Assembly: GCA_951230915.1 (NCBI GenBank)
Contig: OX579637.1
Span: 30,008,001-30,072,000 of the forward strand
Reading direction: 5' to 3'
DNA from: Antitrichia curtipendula
Lineage: Eukaryota; Streptophyta; Bryopsida; Hypnales; Leucodontaceae
Length of the DNA: 64,000 nucleotides
Made by a program: the position numbers and the translations under genes. The notes under the pieces are model-generated. The model did not search any database, was not told the DNA's origin, and saw only the letters and a program-made list of their open reading frames with translations. Below are positions 1-13,126 of the stretch, in pieces; position 1 is the stretch's first letter; each line of letters opens with the position of its first letter.

Positions 1-1015
1 ATAGCTCATGGATTTTTGTATAATATTTTGAAAAACAAAACAATTAGTAGTTCAAAAATATTTTGGTGACAAATCCAACATCTTCCAAGTGTTTGCAACT
101 TTTCATAAACTGTTTTCACTTCCTTGAAATGTTAATCTCAAGATAATTGAATTTTGGAGTTTTTAAAATACAAGACATGGCTCATGGATTTTTGTACATT
201 ACCTTGAAATTTGATATCAATTACAAAATCAACTTGGTAACAATACCAACATCTTCCAAGTATTCCAAACTTGTACTATTATATTTCCCCTTTCCTAGCA
301 TATAGATTTCAAGACAATTGAAATTGGGAATTTTAAGATTACAAGATATGGATCATGGATTTTTGTGCGATACCGTAAAAAATGTAACATTTAGCAAATC
401 CAAAACAATTTGGTGACAAATCCAACAACTTCCAAGTGTTTTCTACTTGTACAAAACTATTTCTTGTTCCTTAACACATTGATTATGAGAGAATTGAAAC
501 TAAGGATTTTAGAATACAAAACATAGCTCATGGATTTTTGTACATACCGTGAAATTTGATAACATTTAACAAATCAAAAACATTTTGGTGACAAATCCAA
601 CAACTACAAAGTGTTTTCAACTCATACCATAGTATTTCTTCTTCCTCGGCACATAGATTTCACAAAAATTGAAATTGGGAATTTTTATAATACAAAACAT
701 GGCTCATGGATTTTAAGCATTACCATGAAATTTGTTATTAGTTAGAAAATCAAAAACAATTTGGTGACAATTCCAACATCTTCCAAGTGTTTTCAACTTG
801 TAAAATAGTACTTTTCCTTTCTTAGCACATAGATTTCACAAAAAATGAAATTTCAAAATTTTAAAGTATAAGAGACGACTCTGGGATTTTTGTTTGTTAC
901 CATGAAATTCGATAATATTCAACAAATCAAAAACAAGTTGGTGACAACTCCAACATCTTCCAAGTGTTTCCAACTTGTACCATTGTATATCCTCTCACTA
1001 GGCACATAGATTTTA
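1..1015. repeat. Tandem satellite, unit about 175 bp
   Basis: The phrase catggattttt recurs at 7, 183, 354, 529 and 705, with a degraded copy near 880, so the unit length is 171-176 bp. Each unit also carries ccaacatcttccaagtgttt and a short segment resembling gaaattgggaatttt. About five and a half diverged units are visible and the array runs off the left edge. The length is in the range of plant centromeric or subtelomeric satellites, but nothing here shows such a role. Confidence 0.85.
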
Positions 1016-2560
1016 AAAATACAAGACATAATTTATAAATTTGTGTGCAATAAACATCATATTCATTATTTTGGGAGTTTTCCAATGAAATGGGAGCTTG
1101 TGTATAGTGACATGTCAATCTTGAAACATACATAAGTGTTAAAAGAAGAAGAAATTCTTGTTTGCAATCATGTAAAAAGTAATGAAATGACACCGAAAAC
1201 AGATTTGGAAATGAAGAATTATGAAATACCATGCACTAAATGAAACATACAATATATAATTAATGAAAAAAATTCATCAAATTTCTATATAAAGGTTATT
1301 TACATTGCAAAATGCATGTTTGTAGAAGCATTGTCTACTCCTCCCAAGCTTCAAATTACTGATCCACCACGACTAAAGAAGATATAATACTTTGTTAATA
1401 AGTTTTGGAACAATCTATGAGTCCTTAGTGCTATTCACAATATAATTTTGCTTCTTTGCTGAAAAATAGCAAAGAACCTAGAATCCAAAATTTGGAATCA
1501 TTCATAAATAGTTGAATGATTTACCAAAATTTTACACCAATGTACTTATGGGAGACTAAAGCTCTTGGTAATGGTCTTCAAGCTATGTACTACGAGTGCG
1601 ACCTACTCTTCAACATCTCCATTGCCTTCAATAACTTTGGCCCTCGACTATATCCGCTACTACTAGCAGATCTCTGGTGTACAGTCTCGCCTTTGTTTTT
1701 TCAAGGACCTCCGCTCCCAAGCGTCCCACGGATGACGGCCACAATAAAGAGGAGGCAATCCATCATGTGTTTTGCATTGCCGTTTGGCAAGATTCAATGA
1801 AGACGGTTTAAATCGAGGATGAGGCAAGCCCGTCGATGGAGTTGGTTGATCTCCGTGACTTGTAGGCTCGACGTCCTTGAAAGTCTTGTCGACGATGGCG
1901 ACAGGCATAGGCACTATGTCATCCACTTGCAAATATAGAATTTGTAAGAAAGACTTACAATCTAACCTGCCTACAAAGCATCACTTAGAAACAAAAACGA
2001 GTGCAAAGACACAGATTGTTAACACACCTCCACAAGGGCCACCACACCCATTTCATCAACGTAAAGCTTCCTCTACAGTTCGGGATTCATCCCGGAGCAA
2101 TCTCGTGGGGACATTGACTAAAGACAAGATTTGAGAGGAGATGGAGAGTGCGCCAGTACAGGACGTTTTTCTCCATTGGGAGGACTATCAACAACACCAT
2201 CATCTACATCCATTACAAAGAAATCCATTGTTGATTGCGCCATGGCCACCGAATACATGATATGCCGAACCCCCCTTTGTGATATGGCGAGCTGCCCATA
2301 GTCAACAAGCGAATCAACAAAGGCCACACACTTATTGTCTTCACAATGTTCTTTGGATGCCACCACAACACATAAATCTTGGACACAAAACAGAAGCCTG
2401 CATTGTAAAAAAAATTTGTGTTTTACTAATGAATAGCTGCACTATAACTTCTACACAAAGTACATACACTACAACTACACGGAAGCCAGAACCCTACGGC
2501 ACCTACGAGCTGCTTTAGCGCGGAGTTGTAAAAGGCACGAACAAGATGTCTGTTAGCTTA
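1016..2560. other. No supported gene; possible tail of the FCP1-like locus
   Basis: This is AT-rich sequence followed by a more GC-balanced stretch from about 1520. Short open stretches on the minus strand (for example 2366 to 2118 and 1932 to 1663) lie downstream of the FCP1-like pseudogene. They could be its last exons, but they contain no motif I recognise, so I do not call them genes. Confidence 0.4.
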
Positions 2561-2625
2561 AGCTCCTTGCGGCGCGGCACACTCGACATTTGCGGAGGGC
2601 AATCACGCCCAGCATTATTCACTTT

Positions 2626-3796
2626 TCACTCATCAAAAAGACTATTAGAGGCTTCAAGAGCCGCGCAAAGTTTATTGTACTTGAATTGGTCAAGTTCATG
2701 CAAGAGGTAGACACCCCCCACAGAATTGTCCCTACGAAAACGGTGCAACTCCCAGGGCCTCTCCGTGTGCAATCTCTGAATCCAGGGTAGAATTTCATTC
2801 ATGAGGATTTCATCTCTCAATCCAATTCCTTCAGGCGACCACGGATCCAAGAGAACCACATTTGTGGCTTTGTTTATGAAGTGTTTTTCCGGCGTGTCGT
2901 CCACTTTAATTGTGTTTTCCTGCGTAAAAATAGACTCCTTCAACCTGTACAATCTTTCCAGAGGCTTGATCTGGAGGTCCTTCTCTGAGCCGTTCAACCT
3001 GTAGTTCACTAGCCTCCCAAATCTACCTTTGCATTTCAAAACGTTGCATTGTTCTTGGCTGAGAACTTGCAACGGTGGCGGTAAGCCACGGAAGAGGTAA
3101 TTGGAAATATGTTGGGCGTAGCTTCTGTTCATGGAGCTCTACACTACTACGTTTGCAATAGAGGATAATTCTCCCATGAACCTCCTTACATGTAGCCGAA
3201 GAGTGACCCTATTAATATCCATGATGTCTCCTAGATCACGGACTAGCTCACCGGGAGAGCAAAATCTCCTTTGAACCATGTGATACCTTAGATCATCACA
3301 CAAGACTAGTAGACCATTCAGATCCAGGACAACATTGAGACACTTTTTTGTCAACCTGGATTTGAATGGGGGAAGACTCCGGCCTTCCGCATTACCTAGA
3401 GGAACGGTTTCCTCACCCTGCCCATGAGGAACAGAGACAAAGTGCCGATTAAACAGATGCACTTTGGACAAAGACTATAGTACTGCAGCTATGTCTCCAT
3501 GACATTCAACTTACATCCATGAAGGGAAAGTAACAAGTACACATAGAATACTAAGAACGTACCGCATTGTCGTGTAGTGGAACCGGTGTCGAAATTATTG
3601 TCTCCAACAAATCATTGGATGGAGAAACCACTGGCATTACAAGAGGGTCTTCAAGAATGTCCTCCTTGACCTCCACATCTCTGCCATCGAGGAAATGCTC
3701 TTGGACCTTCTCTTCCTCAAGACACGGCGGACATGTCTCCACCACCGGATCAAGAACATGCGGAACAGTCCCTAAAACGATACAAGCGGGAGTCAT
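2626..3796 (-). pseudogene. FCP1/NLI-interacting-factor-like phosphatase, nonsense-mutated
   Basis: Two minus-strand exons are visible. The first, 3796 to about 3560, is acidic and ends at a GT donor (gcg/gtacgt). The second starts after a CAG/TAG-type acceptor near 3475. It carries the phosphatase signature DLNGLL at about residues 50-55 of its frame; plant FCP1-domain proteins often have this instead of DLDETL. Further on, VDDTPEKHF and VVLLDPWSPEG match the C-terminal part of the FCP1 fold, where VDD supplies the usual second acidic pair. Frame 3471 to 2626 is continuous except for one TAG at 3139-3137 inside VVV*SSMNRS, where the family has WSS, so TGG has become TAG. Active members dephosphorylate proteins such as the RNA polymerase II tail. 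This copy should be dead unless the stop is suppressed. Confidence 0.7.
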
Positions 3797-4461
3797 CTCC
3801 GGAGCAGGGTGTCGTAGACCAAAATGTTAAGATTAGTCTAGTTACCTAGAAAGTTGGAGGAACGAGTTAGTATTGATACATTTCTTTTGTTTGTAGAGAT
3901 GTAAACCAAGAATCTTATCAAGGTTAACATTCCATTACAATAGGTGTAGTGATAGAAAGATAATTAGGTTACTAGGAAGTTAAGATTTCCTGTTTTTACC
4001 GAGAATCAGAACCGGAAGAGAATCCGGATCAGTACCCGAGATTATCTTGGAATGCTGACGTCGGGTGCAGACACGTGCTGGAAGATGTCGAGGGACCTAT
4101 CGGAAGCCAGAGGAACATTCCTGGGATCCAACGGCTCTATCAGGAATTAGGGATGACCGTTTAACGGTCAGATCCTCCCTAGATGACGGAGGAAACGGGA
4201 AACCTAAACGGCTAGGAATTGGGTTAGGGAAGATGACCCAGGGGTTAGGAATTCCACTCTCACTTCTTGACCTGAAGTCTTCAACAACCTTTGAGTGCTT
4301 AGAGATGTTTAAAAGTTTGCAAGAGCGAGAGGGAGACACAGTCTTTGTATCCGGATCTGGTTGAAAGGAGAACGTCGGCGCAGAGAGGAAGGATCCCGTC
4401 GTCTTGTAGTGCTTGAGGGTCTGTACAAGATTTCTGGAGAGAAACAAATAGGCTGTGAGAG

Positions 4462-6271
4462 ATGGTGAAGGCAGAGGGAAGCATATCGACTGCGATCAAG
4501 TCCAAAACAATCTGTCCGGTTATTCCGGCAAATGAAAGAGAGAGGAAACAACTGGAAGAAGATCTGGGGCAGCTCGGGTATGTAGGATTCATGCGTCGAC
4601 CCTAGAGTTTGAAGGACAATGACATGATCCAGGAGTTGCTGAAGGAGCAATCCAACGAGTGGGCCAAGACGGCACGCGCTGTTCATGATTAGTGGACCCT
4701 CAAAACCTGGAGGAGGGTTTACAATTTCCCCTGACCTGGAGAGGGATTGGCTTTGCGGAGGGTAAGTTTTCTAATCCCCCTCACCACAAGGATGGTTATG
4801 CAGTAGCGGATTGTAAGAACGCCAGGGAGAGGAAGATGTTAGAATTTTTGGTCCCGATCCCGTATTCGAAAAGGTCGATCCGGATCACTGTAACTTGGGC
4901 CAACACAATATTTGGAGCGTTGAGTGAGGATAGGAAAGTGTTTTGGGGAGCTATAGTGAGGGACTTAGTAGGGAAAATGGTTACTGCCCTGGAAAACACT
5001 AAGGCGACTCCAATAGGACCTTCCTTCTTTCACCTATACAAGTTCCTTGAGACACTTAGAAGTCGTGAGAGGACGGCATACAAAGCCGCAGCCACTCTCC
5101 TTAAATTGAACATTCCTCCCATGGTAGAGTCAGAGAAGGATCATGACGAGGAATCAGAGAAAGGGAAAGGATCATCAAAGAAGAAAAGAGAGTCGTCTGA
5201 GAGGATCCCATCCTCAGGAAAAGGGAAAGGATTTAAGAGTGAGAGGAAGTACTCCCCGGAGCCTGAAGTTCCGAAGATGGATAAGTTGGGAAAGATCATA
5301 GAAGATCTGAAGAAGGTCCGAGAGGAACAGGAAGTGGTCAATCACGTATGTGGGCTATTAGGCGGGATAGAGTTGTCTGAGCTGGGAGAGAAAGTAGAAG
5401 GATTGCTCAAAAATAACGATTCTTGGAAGTGGAAAACCCGGATAAAGGAGTTGACTGAGAAGAACCAGGAACTTAGCCGGAAGTTGGAGAGAAGTAAGGA
5501 AGCGAAGAAACTTTCCTCGGATGCGGAGGAAACACTTTGTAGGATCTGGGACTTTTTATCACATTCTAGAAATGTGATTAACAAAGCCAAGCTATTTGAT
5601 GAAGAAATTCACAAGGCCGGGTCAGACGCAGCGGCTAAATCAGTAATGGTCCTGGCAGAGTATTCAAGTGTGATGGAGAAGATCATGTATGAGATCCGGG
5701 ATGTTCTCCAACAAGCCGTGAAACTAGAGGGTTTCGGGAAGGTGTTTATGTCTCCTCCTATAACCGTGAAACCAAAGGATAAACTGAAGGATGAGAAGAC
5801 ACTGGCCAAAGATGTTTCTAGGCGGAAGTCCGAAGGAGGTGAAGGATCTGTTCTTAGATCTGGATCCAAGGGGAACCCCCGGAAGTCGGAATCCAAACTT
5901 GGGACACCCCAAAGCAAAGATTCTAAACCTTCTCCCAAGAACCCAGCTCGACAAAGAAGAAGACCACAGCCAAACATGCAAGAGAGGTGTCATCTGTAGG
6001 TTACCAATCGGAGGAGGAATCACCCAGCAATTCTGCGAAGGAAGATAGTCAATTCGGATCCGATCCCCAATCCAAGTCACATCCGGGCTCAGATTCAGAG
6101 GAAGATTCAAAACCAGAGGCCATCTCACCTACAAGGTTCAAAGGTAAACCTCCAACACCAGCAAAAGGGAAGTCGGTGATTGCAGAGAGGCCGTCAGCTA
6201 GTAGGAAGCAGCCTATCTGGAAGAGAGCCGCCAAGCATGAGGAACCTTCTCCGAAGAAGGCCAAGAAGTAG
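4462..6271 (+). pseudogene. Repeated unknown gene family, copy 1 (degenerate)
   Basis: This encodes a protein of about 600 residues without a family I can name. It is clearly homologous to the minus-strand copy at 40942-39308. Shared landmarks in order are CPVIPANERERKQLEEDL / VPVLPSTEEEMEMLKLDL, KDGYAV-DC, NTIFGALS-DRKV-W, and a PTP(I/V)-P--FHLY stretch. A charged Ser/Lys/Glu linker and a C-terminal coiled coil with ARLFDE / AKLFDE follow. I place the start at ATG 4462 because homology begins just after it. The copy is broken: TAG at 4603 (Trp in copy 2), TAG at 4690, a frameshift between about 4695 and 4735, and another near 5930-5990. The longest open piece is 4692-5999 and the tail frame ends at 6271. 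The two-domain layout could suit a Gag-like or transposon accessory protein, but this is a guess. Confidence 0.65.
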
Positions 6272-7695
6272 ATAGGAAGTTTCTTGAGTTAGCCCTAGCT
6301 TGGTTAATCAAAAACTCAAGTTTTTGATAGGTAGAAAGCAACTTGTGAGGTGCTTTCCAATAGGATGCACTTGGACTTCCTCTTTTCCGGGAATTTCGGA
6401 TCTGAGATCCATTTTTTTTGGAAAGGGGAGGACGGTAGGAAAGTCAACTGTTAGTAGATAGGGAATGACGCGTATCATTCTCTGGTCCTGTTTTAGGATT
6501 TCTGGGGACCTTTTGGGTTTCCCTGGGTTTGTTATTTAGGGGTTGGAAATTAGTTCCAACTTTGGGCAGTTTGTACTCTTGTTTTTGACTAAATGTCAGT
6601 TTTCTGTAAAGAAAGCTTGAGCTTCCACTCCGCGAGTTTCGTCTGCAAAGTCTGAGTTTTGTGTTGAGAGCAGGGGTAGTGTTTTGTCCATTGCTAGTTC
6701 AAGTAACTTGATTTCAAGGAATTGAAGAGGAGGCGTTACCCCCGGATTCTGTCTGGATTTGGTTTTGGGAGTCTTTGAATTTGGTTTGTAAACCTTTTGT
6801 GTACTAGGATAAATTTTGGTTGTTGAAGTTCTTTGGGTGTCTTCTAAGTAGGATAGCCGTTCTTAGGTTGGGTAAATCTTCCGAGAGTGAAGGTGAACGC
6901 TCGCTGACGTCCGAGAGGTCCTGTTGAATCCGGAAGAGAGGAACAAGAAGATTGTCAGGATCCCCTAGTTATCAAAGTACCAAAAACCTGACTCTTGAAA
7001 TTCTGTTTGGATAAGTCTGTCGTTGTAGTAAGAGAGGGCTGTGGGGGATTTCCTGAGTGACCTACTGGTTTGGATTAGTTTCCGGACCAGTTGTGAGGAA
7101 GAATCCGCATCCAGGCTTTGGTGTTTGTTTAGTGTTTCTTTTGAGTGAAACTTCAGTCACTATAATCCATTGAAGGGTAGGATTTACGCTTCCTTTCTAA
7201 ATTTAAGAGTGGAACCCTCCGGATACGAGGTTAAACTTCTACTTTTGGTTACTAATAGTCCAGGGAACAGATCCGGATTTGGAAGAAGAATAGGGTTTGG
7301 ACACTTCTTCCGGTTCCGCATCCGCATCCTTGAGAAATAAGTGGTTACTGTAGACAAGGAGAGGCACAGGATGATGACACTCCTCCATGTCTGGTGAAGT
7401 GGTATGAAAATGTATGAGACAGAAGATAGAGTATTTACGAAGTACGAGTGTCAAAGAGGCTGTTTCCGGGTTTCCGTTCCGGATCCTCTTTGTCTTGGTT
7501 TGTGGTTCCGGATCCCATTCCGGTAATTTTGATGAATCTGCAGTTAAAGTCCTTTGGGAACGATACACGGGTCATCTTGGGTGTTTTGTCATTTAAAACA
7601 CCTAAAGGTAGGATTTGTGCTTCCTTGTGCTACGACACAGGGATTTCGGCATCGCATACAATAAGGGGTCCCTTAATTTCCGAAGACAACAAGCT
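6272..7695 (+). other. 3' non-coding part of the copy 1 element
   Basis: No open frame with support. Parts match the region downstream of copy 2 on the other strand. For example, gttgtagtaagagagggctg near 7024 parallels gttgtagtattgagaggatc on the minus strand near 38690, each followed by a G-run and a gtgacc block. The homology shows that the repeated unit is longer than its gene. CCGG tetramers are frequent. Confidence 0.5.
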
Positions 7696-7854
7696 TACAA
7701 CTACAAAAAATCAGAGTAGATAATGAAATGTAAGAATACAATTGTATTACATTGTCTCATTGAGAGATAAAACATTTATATTATGTACAGCGTACTGGGA
7801 GAACTGAGTTACTCTACGACTACATCCTACCTAAAGTACACCAAAAAATTTGAG

Positions 7855-8148
7855 GAGTTTCAACTCAAATTGAGTTAAAACCCAGGCTCAATGAGTCACA
7901 GGGAACGACCTGGAGGTTCATCAGTCACAGGGCCCTGTGACTGCTCGGACACTATTGCATCCATGGCAGCTTCTTCAGTTGGAAGCTGAGCGACAACCTC
8001 TGGTGCAGATCCCTTGTCTGGTACGGCTTGCTGCCAAGGAACTATTGGCTTGGGAACTTCTTCGACTTCACTCTTGGCCAACGACGCTAAAATGCGAGCG
8101 GTGAGCGGTGAGCGATGAGCAATGAGCACTGAGCAGTGAGTAATGAGG
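7855..8148. repeat. Short relic sharing features with the 24.7-27.4 kb locus
   Basis: At 7855-7882 there is an inverted motif caactcaaattgagtt like those at 25.8-27.4 kb. A minus-strand open stretch of 77 codons (8129 to 7896) follows, then a degenerate heptamer repeat gtgagcg/atgagca at 8094-8148. The same heptamer type and the word gctcrcattytagc occur at 24733-24797 in the opposite orientation. I read this as a short deletion derivative of the larger element. Confidence 0.45.
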
Positions 8149-8830
8149 TCAAAATTGACCTAAAATATTATAATTTTGGAGAAGATTTAAATTTTTATTT
8201 ATTTTTTAATAAATTTATTTTTTTAATTTTATTAAAAAAGTAATTTTTGTAACCCATTACCGTGGTTTAGAAATGTTTTTAATTGATTTTTCAAGCGGTA
8301 ATGGGCGATAAAATTCCCTCACATGAAAGAGAATGTTGAATTTTGAAAACGGCTCTTTTCCAATTTCAGAATGGAATTGACTACTTCAAATCGCTGATTG
8401 GATGAATATTTTTGGATTGAGTTTTTTTGTGGATGTACAGACTTTTTAGATGTATGATGTTTTGGGTATGGAGAAAGAATTTCATCCATTGTTGCAAAAA
8501 CAATTCAATGAACCACATGAACTTCAGTGGGTACAAAAAGTGAGCCTTGGGTGAAAATAACCCATTAGATATTACACTGAAAAATATATCTTTTCTTGCA
8601 TAAGATGGATCAGTGAACTACAAGATTTAAAAGAATGGATAAAACATTCCTCTTTACCAAAGAGTGGTTTAGGCCCATTATATGGGGGAATATATATACT
8701 TTTTTTGTATTTTTTTCTTTCCCACAAATGGGAAAAATAGGATTCTATGTCCAAAGATACATTATTTATGCCCTAATAAAATTTTACCAAAAAAAGAACA
8801 AAAGCACTTAACTTCACAAGTTATTGTGAA
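8149..8830. other. AT-rich intergenic DNA
   Basis: No gene, RNA or repeat that I can support. Homopolymer-rich, with t/a runs around 8170-8240. Confidence 0.6.
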
Positions 8831-8870
8831 GGCCAAAAGGCCTCCTCGGTGCCGAGGAGGCCTTTTGGCC
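8831..8870. repeat. Near-perfect 40-bp palindrome (hairpin element, copy 1)
   Basis: Arms of 19 bases (ggccaaaaggcctcctcgg and its exact complement) flank a 2-base centre. Two related palindromes occur at 24265-24320 and 24330-24369. All three are followed by a similar sequence of the type ttt-agac-taaacaataaaaagtggcaa, so they belong to one dispersed family with more than the hairpin in common. Confidence 0.9.
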
Positions 8871-9021
8871 CTCCAAATTCCTGAGAGATTTTAGACATAA
8901 ACAATAAAAAGTGGCAATAACTTGCCAGGACTATTATGACCAAGAAAGAAAAAACTTAGAAATTACTATGGCGGAGTAGGGTTTGTACTTCATCAAAGCT
9001 AAGACTTGGTGCATGTATGTA

Positions 9022-12000
9022 CTAGTCGTCCTCAGAGTTTGCCTTGCACAAGAATCGGTAGACATAATACAAGTGTTTGCAGTTCACCCATGCTTTTCGT
9101 TTGCCTAATGCTCCATTGCTCATTGTAACAAAATCTTCGCACGTGCAAGACGAAAAGTCACATAGAGCAACAATATATGTCTTCTGTTTGGAATAGATAC
9201 CTGAATCCATGGTAATGATTCTTCCATAACCGGGATATGGAATTGGCGTCACGTTCTTCACAGTAGCCTTGACATTTCGGGCTGTTTTCCACTTGTTGCG
9301 ATGATCTACAGTAGGGGCGCCTTCAGAGCGCTTGATGGTCCTGCCATATCGCTTAGTAGGATGTGAAGCACCATCTGACGGCCTTGGATTCACAATGTCA
9401 GCAATAGCTGATGTGGATGAGTTATGGAAGAGGCGCCGGGGAGACATGTCGAAGTCCTTCGTTTAAAGTTGGAAGCCTCCCTCTTCCAGAACGAGGATCT
9501 CACCCTTTGTCAAATGGGTGCCACGAGCAACAGGCCAAATCGTTGGAAGAACGGGCCAGTCATACACCCACCTGAGTTTGGATCCGTGAACACATCGCAA
9601 GATATCATCGGGGCAAAACCAAAAGTCAAAAATGACAATTGTCCTACTTCCATACTCGGTCATGCGACCGTTATAAGTTGGAGCAGAGGTACCATTCTTC
9701 TTATCCTTGCAGACAAGTGCACCACATTTTTTCTTCTGCCCCCCTTGAACGTTGTGACATTTCTTCCCCACCTTCTTGCAATGTGCAATGTGCCATTGCA
9801 ATGGATTGCACTCTGTCTCAAGAATAGAAGTAGCATGGGGAAGATAGGATGGTATAGATTCAATGAGAGTGGCGATGACGTTCGAAGTCCCAGCGTTAGT
9901 TCGGGCTTGCGTTGAACGGGTTTGAACACGGGGGTGGGAGAAATTAACTTTGTCATGGCGGTGGGAGTCCTCTTCTGATCCGGGTGGCAAATCTAACTTT
10001 CTTTTGCTTGATCCAAAGACCTCTTCCCCTTCCAAGTGCGGAACCCTAGTGGTGAATCTATCTGCCCCAGGAAGCATGCTAATTGCAGTAGCAATCTTTA
10101 TTGGGTCATTCGACCTTCTGGCAGCCCGAAGACGAAGCTCATCGAGGTGGGGCCCAGTGCCAGATGCGTGACCTTGAAGGAACGCCCAATAATTGGTGGA
10201 TTGCATCATGGCACGCATCATGTCGTCCGTCGTAGCTATATAGAGGCAAGTCCCCCGGTTGCTCGACATTTGCAACCACTTGTTGTGCACTGTCTCCGCG
10301 AGATTGCAGGATGGCATTTCTGCCAATTGCTCATTGTCCAACTTCTGTATTACACGTCACACATTCAAGACTTTAGTACAGTAGTGCTTGAAATGAAAGA
10401 AGATGATTCGCTTAGGGTTAGGTTTAACAAGTACAACTACAGAAGGGAAACCGGAGTTAGAAATTAGGGTTAAAGGGTTTAGGATTATACCATGTCCATG
10501 AAGCCTCCCCACTGGCGATAACGGAAGTGCCAAAAATCCAACCAGTCGTCCAATTCACGCACTCCATCTTCAGAGGCCGCACGCGATGAGAGCCACCAAC
10601 CTTTGATGCCAAGGTAAAGTTCTTCCGCTTCTTCAAATGTCTTGGCGTCTTTGTATTGTCGACAAAGGCGGACATGTTGTTCTCGAAACTCCGGTTTGAT
10701 GAGTTTATTGGTGTGTCTGTTCAAGGATGTCACCCAGTGAAGTAAACAAGATCTTTCTCTGTCCACCATCTTCACGGTTGGGTCGCCATTCCCGTAGATG
10801 ACACGGACAGCGTTCCAATTTGCTTGGGCGCTGTCCGCCATGAAGCCTTTGAAGTTAGGGTTCGAGATTCCGTGGCGTTCCATCAACTTGTTCAACGACA
10901 GCCACATCAACTTCTAGGATTCGACATCCTCGCTCTGCATGTCACAGACGGCAATGCTCATCACACGGCAGTACTCAGCGTCATAGACGTGGGCGGCCAT
11001 TGTAGTCCAACCCCTTACTCGTTTGACATGGTCAAACATGATCCAAGAGTTCTGGAGATCTCCACCAGGTTGCACATGTTTTATGAGGTCGACACCGCTG
11101 CCCGGGCCTTCTTCCGACATTTTGAACAGGTACACCTTTTCTTGACCTTGCCCTGGAAAGACACTGTCTTGGATATATGCGTAGGGACTCTTCAATTTCA
11201 GTTTGATGATATTGTCAAGTGGTCCCCCATTAGCAGTCGGTCAGAAGGAAGAGATAGCATTTCTGATGTTTGGAGAACTAAGTATCCGAAACTTCTCCAT
11301 AACCCTGACCAGGGAATCTCCACGAAGCGGTTCGGGCGTGCCTTCCCAGTCAAGTGCAAAGATCTCATTTGACAAGAACTCCTTACTAGCAGCTAGAGCA
11401 ATGGCGGAGTTCTTTGCAATAGGGGTTTTGGAGACTTCGTTACTTACAAGCTCAATGACTTTCTCAACGGATTCGCGACAAGTGCCCTTAGCAATAGGAT
11501 GTTGGTGAGTACCAATATGGATGCAAGCCCTACCAATACCAGTTTTGTTGACAACGTAATACATTTTCAACGGACAAGATTCAAGGCAAGATGGAGGAGA
11601 CTTACAGATCCGGCAAACAAGGGTCGAGTTCATCGGAGGGATATCTCCAAGAGGAAAGGTGTGCGGCGAAAGGCCCTCCTATTTTGTTTTGTTATGTGAG
11701 CCGTTGCGTCGTAACCTCGGGCAAGCGGTGTTATTACACTGTAGGTGACCAACACAGCTAGAAGATCGAAACTTGAGACCGAAATCATTCACAATGTTAA
11801 TGGTGTAAGTTTTGGTCCATGCATGTCCATCGAACCGTTTATCCATGCCTTCCATTTGGCGAGCTATAGATGGAGAAGTAGAAGAAAGAAGAGGAGGGAG
11901 TTTGAAAAGCACATCTCCATTAAATTCTGGTAGTAAATACTTGACCTTTTCGCAACGTAGAGTATCTACATTTAAGAACTTCAGGTCATTCTTCCCACGT

Positions 12001-12578
12001 GGTCTAGTTTGCAATTGCCTAAGGACTTCAAGAATGGAAGAGGTTTCCTTAGAACGAGGTAAAGGTGGTCGGGAATTTAGCGAGGGCAAGCTTGAGAGGG
12101 ATTGCGATCCGCTCTCTTCAGGTTCTACGACGGTTTCAATGATTGGAGAGAGAAAAGAATACTCCGGGACTCGATATCTAGGAACAACATCGTCATCAGA
12201 TGACTCACTCAAAAGAATGGTGTCATTCTCGGAGCCCTCAAGCTTGACAGAAGCTGGGAAAGATGTGTGGATTGTGGACTTCCTAGACTTTGGGGTAAAA
12301 ATTAAGGGACTGTCCATTGGATAGCCCAGAACTCTGAATTTCCCAGCCGGAAGTCTCCAGGTTAGCTCTGTATCCTTCACTCTTTTCTTCTGCAATACAG
12401 TTGAAACTACTTCTACACCTTGGGCATCATAAACTTCCTGCTCTAACCACATGGATGTTCTAAGTAATCTAAAGCGTTGGGAGAGCATTGCCTCGGAGAT
12501 CCATACGACACCATCATCATCCACAGGAAGTGACAATGGAACAGAGCGGTCCATACCGTGAATGGAGGCCATGGCCAT
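9022..12578 (-). pseudogene. MULE-like DNA transposase with SWIM zinc finger
   Basis: One frame runs from ATG 12578 to about 10490, then an intron (donor atg/gtataa, acceptor tacag/aag near 10347), then 10346 to 9022. The whole encodes roughly 1130 residues. Order: an acidic N-terminal region; a Cys-rich CVGHLQCNNTACPRL segment near residue 280; CRICKSPPSCLESCPLKMYY; a DDE-type core with WIMFDHVKRVRGW and GFMADSAQANWNAV; and a C-terminal SWIM finger CTCEDF...WVNCKHLYYVYRF (CxC...CxH). This combination is typical of Mutator-like transposases, which cut and paste their element. Premature stops are TAG 11681-11679, TGA 11243-11241, TAG 10916-10914 (between ES and KLMW, probably Trp) and TAA 9465-9463. 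All leave the frame unshifted. I did not find convincing terminal inverted repeats by eye. Confidence 0.75.
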
Positions 12579-13126
12579 AATGATCGAGTACAGGGTATTG
12601 GATTGGGAAGATGATGCTCTTTATTGGAAGGCTTAGATTTGTAGAGAATGTAGCATACACGAAGGTAGTAAAATTGTGTAGAAGTTCAAATTCTTTAGAG
12701 CGGTTAAAAAGAAATAAATGACAATACTGAGGAAGGAGTTACATGGCAGTTTAGGGTGATTCAGTATCTTGGTGAACTTTGATTTTAATAGAAGCACAAT
12801 AATGACATTCAAAACAACAATGCCCTGTTGGCGGTTCTCAGATGCGTATTTAGAATGTCGTTACAAAAATCTAGTATAGATTTGGTAGCATTTCAAATTC
12901 TTTGCAAGTGAGATGGTAGGAACATTCAAAATGTAGTTAAGGATTGCATCCGTTGAGACTTTCCAAAAGGTTTCTGGCGGCGCACAAGTTAAATTAGTGA
13001 GTCTAAGCTAGTCAGTAAGAAGTTAGATACATGGCAGTATAGAAAGTAAAATAGAAAGACCAGCAATAAGCAGATGATGCAAGTAGTTATGTGGGTCAAT
13101 GGGAGTGGCCATATAGATAGAGAGTA
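12579..13126. other. Upstream region of the MULE-like transposase
   Basis: Non-coding by inspection. It separates two divergent open regions and so probably holds promoter sequence for one or both. No specific box can be defended. Confidence 0.35.

Noticed and set aside
9463..9956. Plus-strand frames within the MULE region (9424-9915, 10036-10467, 10824-11372, 11812-12324)
   Set aside because: They are antisense shadows of the minus-strand transposase, which carries the recognisable motifs.
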